Source of the DNA: Craspedostauros australis
Lineage: Eukaryota; Bacillariophyta; Bacillariophyceae; Mastogloiales; Achnanthaceae
Direction of reading: 5' to 3'
Length of the DNA stretch: 64,000 nt
Assembly: GCA_026770025.1 (NCBI GenBank)
Contig: JAMXDE010000005.1
Span: 2,666,001 to 2,730,000, forward strand
Position numbers and translations under genes: made by a program. Positions 54,175 through 64,000 of the stretch are shown piece by piece (within the stretch, counting starts at the first letter, position 1; every line of letters starts with the position of its first letter). The notes beneath the pieces are model-generated. The model saw only the letters and a program-made list of their open reading frames with translations, was not told where the DNA came from and ran no database searches.

Positions 54175-55376
54175 CAAGCCATGAAAATGGAGCCATGAAA
54201 TGTGGCCATCAACCAACATTGACGCATGAGTGAATCGTTGCATGATCGTGATAGTGACCATCGAGAGTGGAGTATCATGGATGGAGTGCGAATGAAAAGG
54301 TGAGATTTGAGGAGAGTGGAGTAGAGAGTGATAATTGTGCTCACGACCACCATACTATGTTCATGATACGCAAATGAAGAAGGTTGCACAAGAAGAAGAT
54401 GAAGAAGAAGCATACCAACCTGCCACGCAACCCACACACGTCTAACAGATCAGGTCAACCTCAACCTCAACATCACCATCACCTTCAACGCAACACACGC
54501 AGCGTCCAAATCACACGCAGCACATCCAGCACATCCAGCACATCGATCTGTTGGAGGCCTCGCCAGAACGTACCAGCCCGTTCGCCAAACCACTTTGCGT
54601 GGATGTCATCTTTCCGTCGTTGCGATTTGCTCAAGCAGTGTGTGTTCCTTGTGTGTTGGCTGCTGTTGGCCAATTGTCGCGAGGTATGCACAAGTATGAT
54701 AGATGCGATGGTACTCTGCAACTGTGGGTGTGGAAGTTGCTCTCAATGCAATGACAGTGGAAGATGTGGAAGCAGAATGAAACCTTGTTGTGTGGAGACG
54801 GAGACATGAGGATTGGTGATCATCATTGCCGCATCCTCTCATCATCCCTCTTCGTGCTTCTTTTGTGGACGCAAAAACTCGGGTTGGTTTGTGATTCGGG
54901 ATCCACGGTCTGTCCGGAGTCCGCATCTCCTTTTCATGTGGATATTCATGTGTCTGGACGTTACGATCTATATTTCCCAACATTCATACATGAGTATTAT
55001 GAATAAAAGCGCTGAGAGTTGGCGATCGCCATCTCGCCACACAATTTGGGACCGCCCTCACAAGGCCAACAGCACACACACAACCACGCGACAATCGACA
55101 ATCCATGATCGATAATCAACAAGAACAACAGCAACAGGTGCTTTGCATCGGAGCGGATGCAGCATCTTCATTCAACATCAGCGGAATAGCATGAAGGGGA
55201 AGACACCAAGCATCAGGGTGCTGTAAAAAGTCTCGTACCATATCCTTCGGCATCTCATAACATTCGAATCAACTCCAACACTTTCGTAACAACATCGCGT
55301 CCAAATACGTCCAGTCCAATTGCCATCCATCACAAAAGAAATAGCAACAGCAACATTCGCAACAACACCAGCAACC
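54175..55376. promoter_or_regulatory. Shared upstream region of CCT1 and a membrane-protein gene
   Basis: 1.2 kb between divergent starts. GAAGAAGATGAAGAAG (54390-54410) and CAACCTCAACATC-like low complexity; ACAAC-rich sequence before 55377. No gene recognised. Confidence 0.4.
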
Positions 55377-56873
55377 ATGCCAAGAAACGCACAGCACAGC
55401 AACGCGTACGGGAAGTCGTACAAGGACACCGATGAAGAATCGGGCCTGGAAGAGGTCGACATCCGCAAGGTCGACAGCGATGATCCCGAAGGCGACGGCT
55501 ATGAAACCAGCTTCCTCATCGTCAGCCCTGTTCAGAGCAACGACATGGCAAACGAAGAGGCATCATGGTTGGGCGGTGACTGGCTGTGCAGGCCGTACAG
55601 ACGCGAGCTGCTCATGCAGGAGATCAACAACGCCAACCGACGCAAGAACGGACATGGCGCCATCCTCAACAGCCTCAAGAATGCCGGCATCATGATCTTC
55701 ATCATCGACGGCAAGGTCTCCATCAACAACACCGACATCATCGACAGCATCCAGAACGTCATCCGCCACATCACCAACGAACAGCGCATGAGACCTGCCA
55801 CGTGCGTCAAGACCATGCCCAAGTGCCTCCTCTACCGCGATCAGGAAGGTCGCTTCTTCAACCTCACGCTGCCGGAGCACACCATCTCGCGCGCCGGTGC
55901 ATGGGAGTCCAACATCAGCACCTTCTCCTGCGTTCAGGCCCTCTCCGTGCTCACCATCCTCTGCAGATCGTTCGCGTGCACCACATCCACCGACGTCATC
56001 ACCAGCAGATTCCAACCGGCCTACCTCAGTCTCATCTTGGGCCTCGTCTTCAGCGAGGAGATCGGGATGAGCTGGACCAACGTCGGCATGTTCGTGCGCG
56101 GCATGCCGTCGCTGTCGGCCTACAACCTCATGGCGGGCGCCGAGTCAGATTGGATCAAGAAGATCCTCCTCCTCTGCTTGGCCTTGGGAGGTGTCGCCAC
56201 CGGCAACACGCAGTGGATCCTCACCACCATTGGGATCTCCATGACCTGCCTGGCCCTGCTCGCCAATGTGGGAGCACGCGCATGGCGGTTCCTCGAATGG
56301 CGTCCAATGACCAACGGCGCAACCTTCGAGCCGGCCCTGGCCTTCCTTGCTGCCGTCGGCGCAGGATTGGCCCTGCCATTCCTGGGTCACCGCACCGCCG
56401 AGGCCGGCGACCAGGCCGCCATGGAGAGCGTGCTCAGAATCGCGTTGATGGTCGCCGCATGCTTCATCCTCTCCGACTACGATGACATCCAGCGGTTCCT
56501 CGTGATCGGTTCCGAACACTGCAGCCAGGACTACGTCAACCTCTGCGTTGGCGCGTGGTACGCCATCACACTCATCGCATCTCTGTTCGTTTCCTTCCGC
56601 CGCGAACAGCAACCAGACTGGCCAGAACGCGAAGAGCCGTTGCTTGAGAGCAACCATCTCTCACCAGTCGGCTTTCTCGTGCCAGGCATCCCATCCTTCC
56701 CCATCGATCCCAAGCTCGCGAAGCAAGGCACGGCGTGCTTCAACCGGGCCGTGGTCTTGGGATGCGGTGTCTTCACTGCGCTGGTCCTGGGCGGCATCAT
56801 GTGCTTCTCAGCTTTCACGTCTGCCGACGAAGACTTTGGTGAGGATTTGCAAAATGGCAACGTTGTGCCATAA
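55377..56873 (+). CDS. Polytopic membrane protein of unknown family (498 aa)
   Basis: A soluble acidic N-terminal half (about 1-185) is followed by roughly eight hydrophobic segments, among them A-L-S-V-L-T-I-L-C-R-S-F, Y-L-S-L-I-L-G-L-V-F, I-L-L-L-C-L-A-L-G-G, I-S-M-T-C-L-A-L-L-A-N-V-G, L-A-F-L-A-A-V-G-A-G-L-A-L-P-F and A-V-V-L-G-C-G-V-F-T-A-L-V. A di-leucine-like E-E-P-L-L-E lies in the cytosolic C-terminal loop. Start: ATG 55377 in good context (caaccATGc); the frame extends upstream only to a TTG. Single exon, codon usage like its neighbours. I do not recognise the family. Transport or organelle-membrane functions are possible. Confidence 0.7.
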   Translation: MPRNAQHSNAYGKSYKDTDEESGLEEVDIRKVDSDDPEGDGYETSFLIVSPVQSNDMANEEASWLGGDWLCRPYRRELLMQEINNANRRKNGHGAILNSLKNAGIMIFIIDGKVSINNTDIIDSIQNVIRHITNEQRMRPATCVKTMPKCLLYRDQEGRFFNLTLPEHTISRAGAWESNISTFSCVQALSVLTILCRSFACTTSTDVITSRFQPAYLSLILGLVFSEEIGMSWTNVGMFVRGMPSLSAYNLMAGAESDWIKKILLLCLALGGVATGNTQWILTTIGISMTCLALLANVGARAWRFLEWRPMTNGATFEPALAFLAAVGAGLALPFLGHRTAEAGDQAAMESVLRIALMVAACFILSDYDDIQRFLVIGSEHCSQDYVNLCVGAWYAITLIASLFVSFRREQQPDWPEREEPLLESNHLSPVGFLVPGIPSFPIDPKLAKQGTACFNRAVVLGCGVFTALVLGGIMCFSAFTSADEDFGEDLQNGNVVP

Positions 56874-57349
56874 ATCAACATCATCCTCATCAACAACAAC
56901 GGCAAGCACTGGCAAGCACTGGCAATGATGACGAAAACCAACAGCAGCGGAATCAGAATGGGATCTGCGACGCGCTTACAAACCACTCCACGGCATCACA
57001 CTCATTGTCAACGACGACCGCCACATTGATGCACACGATTCGAGACATCAAGCGTCAAGCGACACAGTCAACTCACAATTCTTCACAACGTAACATTATC
57101 ACGTACATCCAAGGTACGCACCATCAATCAACGTCACAATTAACATCATGTGCTCTCTCTCTATCTCTCGCTAGAGAGATCTAAGACGATACAATAGCAA
57201 CTGCAATTCGATGTATCATCTGCGCTTATTATTCTATGCTGTTCGCGGGAGAAGAATGACATGATCCAATTGCAGCACTGCACACGCACACGCCAACACT
57301 TGCAGAGGAGCTATCGACATGTCATGAACTGAAAAACAGCCGTCAAGCC
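56874..57349. other. Convergent 3' intergenic region
   Basis: Contains a doubled caagcactgg near 56905-56924, an inverted ctctctat...agagagat stretch near 57155-57182 and GTACATCCAAGGTACG; no gene. Confidence 0.45.
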
Positions 57350-58972
57350 TCACGTCAACTCGGTCGTGGGAACGCGCTCCGCCTTGAGCATACCTCCTGT
57401 GCCGGCATTTCCCAACTGCCGACCGGCCGTTTCGGGCAGCCTCGAGATCGCAACAGAGCTCACGATGCTGATCGCCAGCATGATGGTGCTGATGACGAGC
57501 GTCGGGGTTTCCTTGCTGATGATGAAGGGAGCGATGACGGCGCCCATGCGACCGATGGCGTTCGCCGCGCTGTGACCCGTCGATCGGATCTCCGTGGGAA
57601 GCAGCTCCGGTGTGAAGACCCACGTCATGCACGACGCTGCCATCATGAACATGCGCGAAAGGAAACCCAGGAATATGAGCAACGCCCTCGGCGCAGAGAA
57701 GTACGACAGCGTCCCAACGGCAAACGTGGCGATGCCGCCCGCAGTGAAATTCAAGACTTGCAACGGGATGCGTCCAAACCGATCGACGGTGAGCAGCACC
57801 AGAAAGAGGCCCGGAATCTCCGATGATCCGCTGATGAAGATGGCGACGTAGTCAAACTCGTATGTTTCTGTCTGGACGTCATCGACGGACGATTCTTCCT
57901 CGGCGGAAAAAACGAGGGAGAGAAGGATGATGGCACCGTAGTACAGAAACGCCAGGCCGAACCAAGCGATCCACAGCAATGCTGTCGTGCTCGCCCATTG
58001 CGGCGAGAACAGATCAGCGACGCTCGTGACTTCCTCGTGATCATCGCCCATCTCCAATCTAATTCCATCCGGAAAGATGATGAACGCATCCTTCCCATTC
58101 CGAGCGGCCGCCTCGCGCAGTATCCTCAAAGCGGCATCGTGACGCCCTTGCGTGAGCAGCCATCGCGGCGATTCGGGAACCAAGACAATGCCCAACAGCG
58201 TCGCAATGACGCACGGGATGGCGCAGATGGTGACGAAGGACCGCCACGAACCACCGCTGCCTTCGCCGAGCGTCGCGTGTGCGACCAATGGCACCAGCAG
58301 AGTTCCACCCGTCCAAAAGAACTCGATGTAGAGCAGGTTGCGGCCGCGGTGGCTGCTCGGCACCAGTTCCGCGAGCGTGTCGAAGGGGACCGTCAACCCG
58401 CCGACCCCGAACCCCACCATGAACCTTGCGAACAGCAAGGCTGCGTAGGACGTCGCAAAGGCCGTTCCAAGCCCGAACATCGCGATGATAGCGGATGTGG
58501 CCATGAAGATGGGTCGTCTCCCCAATTGGTCGCCCAGCCGTCCCAGCACCAAAGTGCCGCTCATCGCACCGACGAAGACCACCGACACCATCGCGTCTGT
58601 TTGGTCATCGGTGAGGCCCCATTCCACCTGCAAGACAGTGGATAGGAAAGTGAGCAGCAACACCTCCATGGAATCCGCAGCGAAGCAGAGGCCGGCGGCG
58701 ATCAGGATCTGATATTGGAACCTTCCCATTCCCAGCTCTTCAACGGCATCATCGATGTTCATGACCAGATCGTCGTCATTTCCATCGTCATGTTCATCGT
58801 CATGTCTGTTGCCATGCACATCGTTGGCACGTTCGCTGTTGTGATTGCCAGCGTCGATACCACTGCCTTCCTTAACGATGAAACCTTGCCTTGGTTCGCT
58901 GCGGTCTTCGTCTTGGTAGTCTCCTTTCCCACACGCTCCTTGCTCGTCGAGTGGTTGATGGTCCAGATCCAT
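57350..58972 (-). CDS. SV2/SVOP-like major facilitator transporter, copy 1 (540 aa)
   Basis: A 12-helix MFS protein of the sugar/organic-solute porter group. After an acidic His/Asp-rich N-terminus (1-75) comes a conserved E-E-L-G-M-G-R-F-Q entry, the MFS signature G-R-L-G-D-Q-L-G-R-R (144-153), R-F-M-V-G-F-G-V-G-G (183-192), and P-E-S-P-R-W-L (266-272). The second half has F-D-Y-V-A-I-F-I-S-G-S-S-E, S-R-M-F-M-M-A and E-I-R-S-T-G-H-S-A-A-N, typical of the SV2/SVOP family. Substrate unknown. A paralogue lies directly upstream in the same orientation (59473-61164). Confidence 0.88.
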   Translation of the reverse strand: MDLDHQPLDEQGACGKGDYQDEDRSEPRQGFIVKEGSGIDAGNHNSERANDVHGNRHDDEHDDGNDDDLVMNIDDAVEELGMGRFQYQILIAAGLCFAADSMEVLLLTFLSTVLQVEWGLTDDQTDAMVSVVFVGAMSGTLVLGRLGDQLGRRPIFMATSAIIAMFGLGTAFATSYAALLFARFMVGFGVGGLTVPFDTLAELVPSSHRGRNLLYIEFFWTGGTLLVPLVAHATLGEGSGGSWRSFVTICAIPCVIATLLGIVLVPESPRWLLTQGRHDAALRILREAAARNGKDAFIIFPDGIRLEMGDDHEEVTSVADLFSPQWASTTALLWIAWFGLAFLYYGAIILLSLVFSAEEESSVDDVQTETYEFDYVAIFISGSSEIPGLFLVLLTVDRFGRIPLQVLNFTAGGIATFAVGTLSYFSAPRALLIFLGFLSRMFMMAASCMTWVFTPELLPTEIRSTGHSAANAIGRMGAVIAPFIISKETPTLVISTIMLAISIVSSVAISRLPETAGRQLGNAGTGGMLKAERVPTTELT

Positions 58973-59472
58973 TGCATCAATAGCTGTAGCTGTTGTTTGT
59001 CATGCTGTGCCGTCGCCGCCTATACTGTATTGATGCCAACACACAGAGACAAAGAGACGGACACAAGAAGCTGTGGGTGCTGCTGGTTGTTCTGTTTCTC
59101 GCCGCTGTTTCATGAAGCTTGTTCCTCTCTCTGTGATGTCTGGTGGTGGCACAACTTCATGTGACAAATTCGGCATCAGGGACAAGCGTATCCAACCAAA
59201 CACAGAAACGAACATGTTTGGAGAACCACGTGCGATGTGGTTCGTGCCTCTGAGCGACAGGAACAGGCACCGCTGGATCAAAACATCTGCGATGCCTCAC
59301 ATTTTGGTTGACGGAAGTGCACCCACACACCACACCACGAGAATGCACATTCTCATGCAAGCACAACTATGCCACCAACAGCAACAGCAAGCGAAATAGA
59401 TGGACCATCTAGGAGTGTCTCAATCAAGTACACTTCTGGTGTTGCTGCTGCGGATTGCCATATTCGTTTCAT
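58973..59472. other. Spacer between tandem transporter genes
   Basis: 500 bases holding the upstream region of copy 1 and the 3' flank of copy 2. No gene or repeat recognised. Confidence 0.45.
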
Positions 59473-61164
59473 CTAAGTCAGAGCGGAGTAGATGCCTGTG
59501 CTTTCTGCCGGTTGACCATCGCCACCGCTTGATACGGAGGCATCCTCCATCTCCGTGTACGTTCGGTTGGCCGCAGGCCTTCTGCTCACGACGCCTCCCA
59601 ATGCCTTGCCGCTGGTCTCCGGCAATCCTGACACGATGTACGCCGTCACGATGCTGACAACGAACATGATGATGCCGATGTGCGATGGCTGGACTCCGGG
59701 CGTCACGATGTAGGGTGAGAAGAATGCGCCCAAGCGCGCCGCCGAGTTAGCCGCACTGTGTCCCGTCGATCGGATTTCGGTCGTCAGGATCTCCGATATG
59801 GACACCCACGCCGTGCAATTCCCTGCCATCATGAACATGCGGGATAGAAAGGCGAAGCCGATCAACACGCTACGTGAAGCATTTCCTGATTCGTACAGGA
59901 AGCCCAGGATGAGGACCGCCGTTCCGCCAACGAGGTACACGATCACTTGCGTCTTGATCCTGCCCAACCTGTCGATGAATGCAAGAGCGAGAGAAAGCCC
60001 CAGCACCTCCGAGGATCCGCTCACGAAGATGGCGTTGTAATCAAAGTCGTACGATCGCTCATCGCCACCGCCATCTCCGTCATTCGCAAGCGCATCGCTC
60101 TCACCTTCCGAAGTCTCGATGGTGGAAAAGAGCACAGAGGGCAGAAGAATCGATCCATAGTACATGAAGAAGACTCCACAGAACACAGTACAAAGCCGCA
60201 GAGTGATCCTGTACCATTTGGGAGACAGCAGCTTGGCGCAAGCTCCATCATCTGACACTTCCGTTTCGCTTTGGGTGATCTTGACACCATCTGGAAACAG
60301 AGCCATGCCGTCCTTGCCATTCACGTTGGCTGCGCGTCTCAGATTGGCAACGGCCTCCGCCTGTCGACCTTGCGTCAGCAGCCAACGAGGAGATTCGGGA
60401 ACGAAGGCGATCCCGATGATGACTGAGATAATGCAAGGGATAGCGCAGTAACCGACGAACCATCTCCATGCGTTGTCGCCACCGTTGCCCATCGTCCACT
60501 TGGCGAGGAGGGGCACGAGCAGAGATCCTGCCGTCCAGAAGAACTCGATGTTGAGGAGGTTCGTTCCGCGATGGGACGATGGGATGAACTCCGCCAGCAT
60601 GTCGAATGGAATCGTCAATCCGCCCACGCCAAACCCAACGACGAAGCGGACGACGTAGAACCACTCGATGGTCTGGACGAAGGCAGTCAAAAGTCCAAAC
60701 ACCGCGATGATCGAAGCGGTTGCCACGAACATCGGCTTGCGGCCTATGCGATCGGCGAGCGGTCCGAGGCAGAGCGTTCCGAGGATCTCGCCGACGAAGA
60801 CGATGGATATCACTGTGTCCATCTCGCGCTCCGAGAGATCCCATTCGGCTCTCAGAACCACCCCCAGAAAGGAGAGCAGCATCACTTCGATGCCGTCCGA
60901 AACAAAGCACAGACCAGCTGCGAAAAGCACGTACAGCTGGAAGCGCCCCATACCAATCATCTCGATGGCATCATCGACGTCGATCTCGTGACCGTTGGCG
61001 AAGTCGTGGACCTTGTTCGTGGCATGATGGCCATCATGTTCGCGGTGGTCATTGCTTGTGACAGCATCAGTACGATCGAAGCTTGTCTGCGTCCCGGCGT
61101 CAGAAATGCTGTTGAAGTTGCGCGGGGACGCCGCCGACAGTCCTGCTTGTTCCGATGAGCTCAT
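59473..61164 (-). CDS. SV2/SVOP-like major facilitator transporter, copy 2 (563 aa)
   Basis: A paralogue of the gene at 57350-58972, with matching blocks in the same order: I-E-M-I-G-M-G-R-F-Q, G-P-L-A-D-R-I-G-R-K (134-143), P-F-D-M-L-A-E-F-I-P-S-S-H-R-G, P-E-S-P-R-W-L-L-T-Q-G-R, F-D-Y-N-A-I-F-V-S-G-S-S-E and E-I-R-S-T-G-H-S-A-A-N. It differs mainly in the acidic N-terminus, the central cytosolic loop and the C-terminal tail (Ser/Glu-rich). A head-to-tail tandem duplication followed by divergence is the simplest origin. Start ATG 61164. Substrate unknown. Confidence 0.88.
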   Translation of the reverse strand: MSSSEQAGLSAASPRNFNSISDAGTQTSFDRTDAVTSNDHREHDGHHATNKVHDFANGHEIDVDDAIEMIGMGRFQLYVLFAAGLCFVSDGIEVMLLSFLGVVLRAEWDLSEREMDTVISIVFVGEILGTLCLGPLADRIGRKPMFVATASIIAVFGLLTAFVQTIEWFYVVRFVVGFGVGGLTIPFDMLAEFIPSSHRGTNLLNIEFFWTAGSLLVPLLAKWTMGNGGDNAWRWFVGYCAIPCIISVIIGIAFVPESPRWLLTQGRQAEAVANLRRAANVNGKDGMALFPDGVKITQSETEVSDDGACAKLLSPKWYRITLRLCTVFCGVFFMYYGSILLPSVLFSTIETSEGESDALANDGDGGGDERSYDFDYNAIFVSGSSEVLGLSLALAFIDRLGRIKTQVIVYLVGGTAVLILGFLYESGNASRSVLIGFAFLSRMFMMAGNCTAWVSISEILTTEIRSTGHSAANSAARLGAFFSPYIVTPGVQPSHIGIIMFVVSIVTAYIVSGLPETSGKALGGVVSRRPAANRTYTEMEDASVSSGGDGQPAESTGIYSALT

Positions 61165-61983
61165 CCTTGGCGAGTGCTGAATGTACTATATGCACTTTTG
61201 CACCTAGTCGTATGGTGGCGAGAGCAGTGCTTGTGAGAGTAAAGACGGCGGCATCAATGATGCCGATGGCTGGAGATAGCAGCCTTCCGTGTGTTGTCGT
61301 TGTCACGGAGATTTGTCCGCGAAAAAAGACCACCGAATCTCCACCACAACACGATTGCGTGATGATGTCGTCCAAAAATGAGCTGGAAAAAATGTGGCAA
61401 AGAAAGGACAGACCTCGCAAGTAAATTGTACGAGGTCTTCCAACTGTCGACTCGTGTGATTAAAACGTGGTTGGGAAAGCCAAGCGCGAGTTTTGTGGTC
61501 AAAACCGGTCCATCTGTGCGGGCGGAACACTAACAATTCAACCTGAACAAAGGTCGAATAGTGAGATGTTCATTACCAAAGCGCTAAAAAGAAGGCGCGA
61601 ACACGACAAAAGAGAACCGTGGTGATGCCTGGCGGGTTTTGGCACAAGGTGGTGCAAGGTGGCGCATGGGTAGATGGGCAGATGAGCACATGAGGACGGT
61701 TGTGTGTCCAATTGCAACTGTGGTGTCAGTCCTCGGCAAGTGGCTTCCGCAACCATCACATCACACCTCTCGATTGCAGCCAGATCACCTCTGCGATACA
61801 TCCATCCATCCATCCATCCACCTGCTCGTCTCGACAATCACACATTCGCCTCAACCACTGTCCGTATCAAAATCATCACCAGGATCGTCATTCTCCGAAG
61901 CCTGCTTGACTTGCGAAGCATCGCTGTTGTTTCTCATCGACCTTCCACCGACTTCTCATTTGCTTCCACCTCGTCGAACAACC
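61165..61983. promoter_or_regulatory. Shared upstream region of transporter copy 2 and ankyrin-repeat gene
   Basis: Divergent starts 819 bases apart. A (CATC)n microsatellite at about 61798-61821. No gene recognised. Confidence 0.45.
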
Positions 61984-64000
61984 ATGGTTGATGTACAGGA
62001 TGGAGTTACACGAGGGGCTGATGCCGTCCGTGCCATGCACAGCGCTTGCGAAAGCGGCGATCTTCCAAAAGTGCGATCGTTGGTTGAATCAGATCCCTTG
62101 GACCTCCTCGTCAGCATTCGAGATGTAAATGGTGACACGCCGCTCCATCGCGCCTGCGTCGGTGGATCCATCGCCGTCGCCAAATACTTGCTCGAGTCAC
62201 ATCCCACGGAGGTTGACATCAATGCCCCCAACACACGCAAGAGAACGCCGCTGATGATGGCATTCGTCTGGGGAAGGACGGCCGTGGCGAAGTATCTGAT
62301 GAAATGCCACAAAGAGCGCATTGATACATCTGTGGTGGACAAGGACGAATACACCCTGTTCCATTGCGCTTGCCACGGCGGCAGCAAAGCCCTCATGAAG
62401 CACTTGGTTGAGTCACTGAGGATCGACACCACGAACAGTTGGCGTATTCGTACATCCGGTCGTCTATCCCCATTTCACATTGCCTGCCAACGGCAGCATG
62501 TTGACGTGATCAGGTATCTGTATCGTGCACGCCGACTTTGCCCCTATGCGTTTCAAAAGGACGAAGACGGAAATTTCCCGATCCATATCGCGTGCAGCAC
62601 TCATCAGCTCTCCATGGTGAAATGCTTTGTGGATGCCGACCCATCCGGCAAAACATTCAATACAACGAACAAAGACGATCGCACTGCGCTCCATCTCGCG
62701 TGTCGCGATGGCAAAAAGGATATGGTGGAGTACTTGATCAACACAAAACATGCCAACGATGTCATGCAAGTGAAGGATGTGCATGGCATGACGCCGTTCC
62801 ACCTTGCGTGCGCCTTTGGGAGTGAAGACGTGGTGAGATGTTTGGTGGATGCAGATGGCTTGAAAATCGATGCCAACACTCAAGATAAGCAAGGATTCTC
62901 ACCGTTTTATTCTGCTGCCGCGCGGAGGGATGGCTCTGGCATCGTGAAGCTCTTGCTCAAGGCAGATCACTTGCAGATTGATTTTGACAAATGCGAGCAT
63001 CGTGGTAACAGACCGTTTGACACGATCTGCAAGAATGGCCCAAGAGAGTTGTTCGAACACATGTTGATGTCCGGCAAAGGGACCATCGATCTCAACAGAC
63101 GGAATAAGTACAGCCAAACGCAACTGCATTTCGCATGCTGGAATGTTGATTTCGAAGTGCCAATCCTCCTGGCTATGTTGGACCCAAGCGCCATCGATAT
63201 CACTGTCCAAGACGACAAGGGCAAGACACCAATCCATTATGCATGCGAGCATAACTGCGTGCAACTGTTGCACGCCTTCTGGTATCTCGAGATTCCGATC
63301 GAAGATGCACTCACAGTGAAAGACGAAGACGGGGAAACGCCGCTCTGGGTCGCATGTTTCCATAACTCAGTCGAGACGGTGGAGTATTTGCTCGGATTCG
63401 ATGATGTGGACGTTGGTGCCAACACGAAAAACAACGAGGGTGACACGCCGCTGCACATGGCTTGCAGCCACGGAAACATCGAGCTTGTTAGATGCCTTGT
63501 TGAGTCAGGGCGGGTGGCTGTTGATGTCAACAAGAGAAACGATGAAGGAAACACGCCTCTTCATCTCGCGTGTATCCAGGAGCCTCTCGATATCTGCGAG
63601 ATTCTCTTCGATTCGTACAAAGACATCATTTGCATTACTCAACAAAATGATGCAGGTAACACGCCACTCCATTTTGCCTTCGAAATGGACAGAGATGCCT
63701 CCTTCCTTGAGATACTTGAAGAAACCTTCCCTGATACTGCTATTGACGGCACGATAAAAAACAACGAAGGGACGACGATCTTCCATGTCGCATGCGCTGG
63801 GTGCAGCGGAGAGACAGTCAATGATTTGCTTGAATCTGATGTGGTGCACGTTGACGCAAACATTTCGGATCATGACGGCAACACACCGCTTCACAGCGCA
63901 TGCACGTCCTCGTACAACGTGCCAGATGTGGTTGAGCAGCTGCTGGAATCGGGCCAAGTGACCGAGAGTCTAAATGCCCAGAACAGCAATGGAGACACGC
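61984..64000 (+). CDS. Ankyrin-repeat protein, incomplete at window end (672+ codons)
   Basis: Opens with ATG 61984 (accATGg) and stays open to the last base. About 18 ankyrin repeats fill the visible part, each with a version of G-x-T-P-L-H-x-A-C-x-x-G, for example at about residues 51, 87, 261, 481, 518 and 640. Repeat spacing is 33-40, longer than the canonical 33, because many have an added V-D/I-D turn. Charged, Cys-rich repeats of this kind form large families in diatoms. No other domain is visible; a kinase or membrane domain could follow beyond the window. Role likely protein binding. Confidence 0.88.
   Translation, partial: MVDVQDGVTRGADAVRAMHSACESGDLPKVRSLVESDPLDLLVSIRDVNGDTPLHRACVGGSIAVAKYLLESHPTEVDINAPNTRKRTPLMMAFVWGRTAVAKYLMKCHKERIDTSVVDKDEYTLFHCACHGGSKALMKHLVESLRIDTTNSWRIRTSGRLSPFHIACQRQHVDVIRYLYRARRLCPYAFQKDEDGNFPIHIACSTHQLSMVKCFVDADPSGKTFNTTNKDDRTALHLACRDGKKDMVEYLINTKHANDVMQVKDVHGMTPFHLACAFGSEDVVRCLVDADGLKIDANTQDKQGFSPFYSAAARRDGSGIVKLLLKADHLQIDFDKCEHRGNRPFDTICKNGPRELFEHMLMSGKGTIDLNRRNKYSQTQLHFACWNVDFEVPILLAMLDPSAIDITVQDDKGKTPIHYACEHNCVQLLHAFWYLEIPIEDALTVKDEDGETPLWVACFHNSVETVEYLLGFDDVDVGANTKNNEGDTPLHMACSHGNIELVRCLVESGRVAVDVNKRNDEGNTPLHLACIQEPLDICEILFDSYKDIICITQQNDAGNTPLHFAFEMDRDASFLEILEETFPDTAIDGTIKNNEGTTIFHVACAGCSGETVNDLLESDVVHVDANISDHDGNTPLHSACTSSYNVPDVVEQLLESGQVTESLNAQNSNGDT

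Overview
The window is nuclear DNA of a photosynthetic eukaryote with a secondary plastid, most likely a diatom or a close stramenopile. Two predicted thylakoid-lumen precursors (27902-29064, 34254-35436) and a plastid Cpn10 (35989-36471) begin with a signal peptide ending in A-F-P/Q or G-F-A-P, like the ASAFAP transit motif of heterokont plastid proteins. The genes carry GT-AG introns, and the first 16 kb holds Ty1/Copia retrotransposons of the type abundant in diatoms.

Layout. 1-16068: two near-identical Copia elements on the minus strand. Element 2 (8121-16068) looks intact and young: 797-bp LTRs with only about three differences, a 6-bp target duplication and an open 2083-codon Gag-Pol. 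Element 1 (left LTR cut by the window edge) has an early nonsense codon and mismatched LTRs. Between and beyond them lies an older plus-strand ORF that element 2 split in frame. 16277-23795: a repeat graveyard of diverged LTR pieces, including an LTR palindrome, around one GT61 glycosyltransferase gene. 23796-41530: a gene-dense block with mitochondrial AcnB-type aconitase, a lumen protein, 6-phosphogluconate dehydrogenase, a Mis12-like kinetochore candidate, a second lumen protein, plastid Cpn10 and the U5 snRNP GTPase Snu114. 42126-45723: a decayed DNA transposon with long terminal inverted repeats made largely of a CCGGACA minisatellite, containing a dead DDE transposase. 46056-64000: succinyl-CoA ligase beta, an FHA protein with a tiny first exon, two unrecognised membrane proteins, CCT1, two tandem SV2-like MFS transporters and a long ankyrin-repeat gene running off the end.

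The single-copy genes are ordinary housekeeping: carbon metabolism (aconitase, succinyl-CoA ligase, 6PGDH), splicing, chaperonins and plastid proteins. Most sit as divergent pairs sharing an upstream region; no co-functional cluster is apparent. Exons were joined by eye from reading frame, GT/AG signals and family knowledge. The most unusual structures are the Copia domain that diverges sharply between otherwise near-identical elements, the in-frame split of an older ORF, the head-to-head LTR palindrome, and the minisatellite-tipped transposon.
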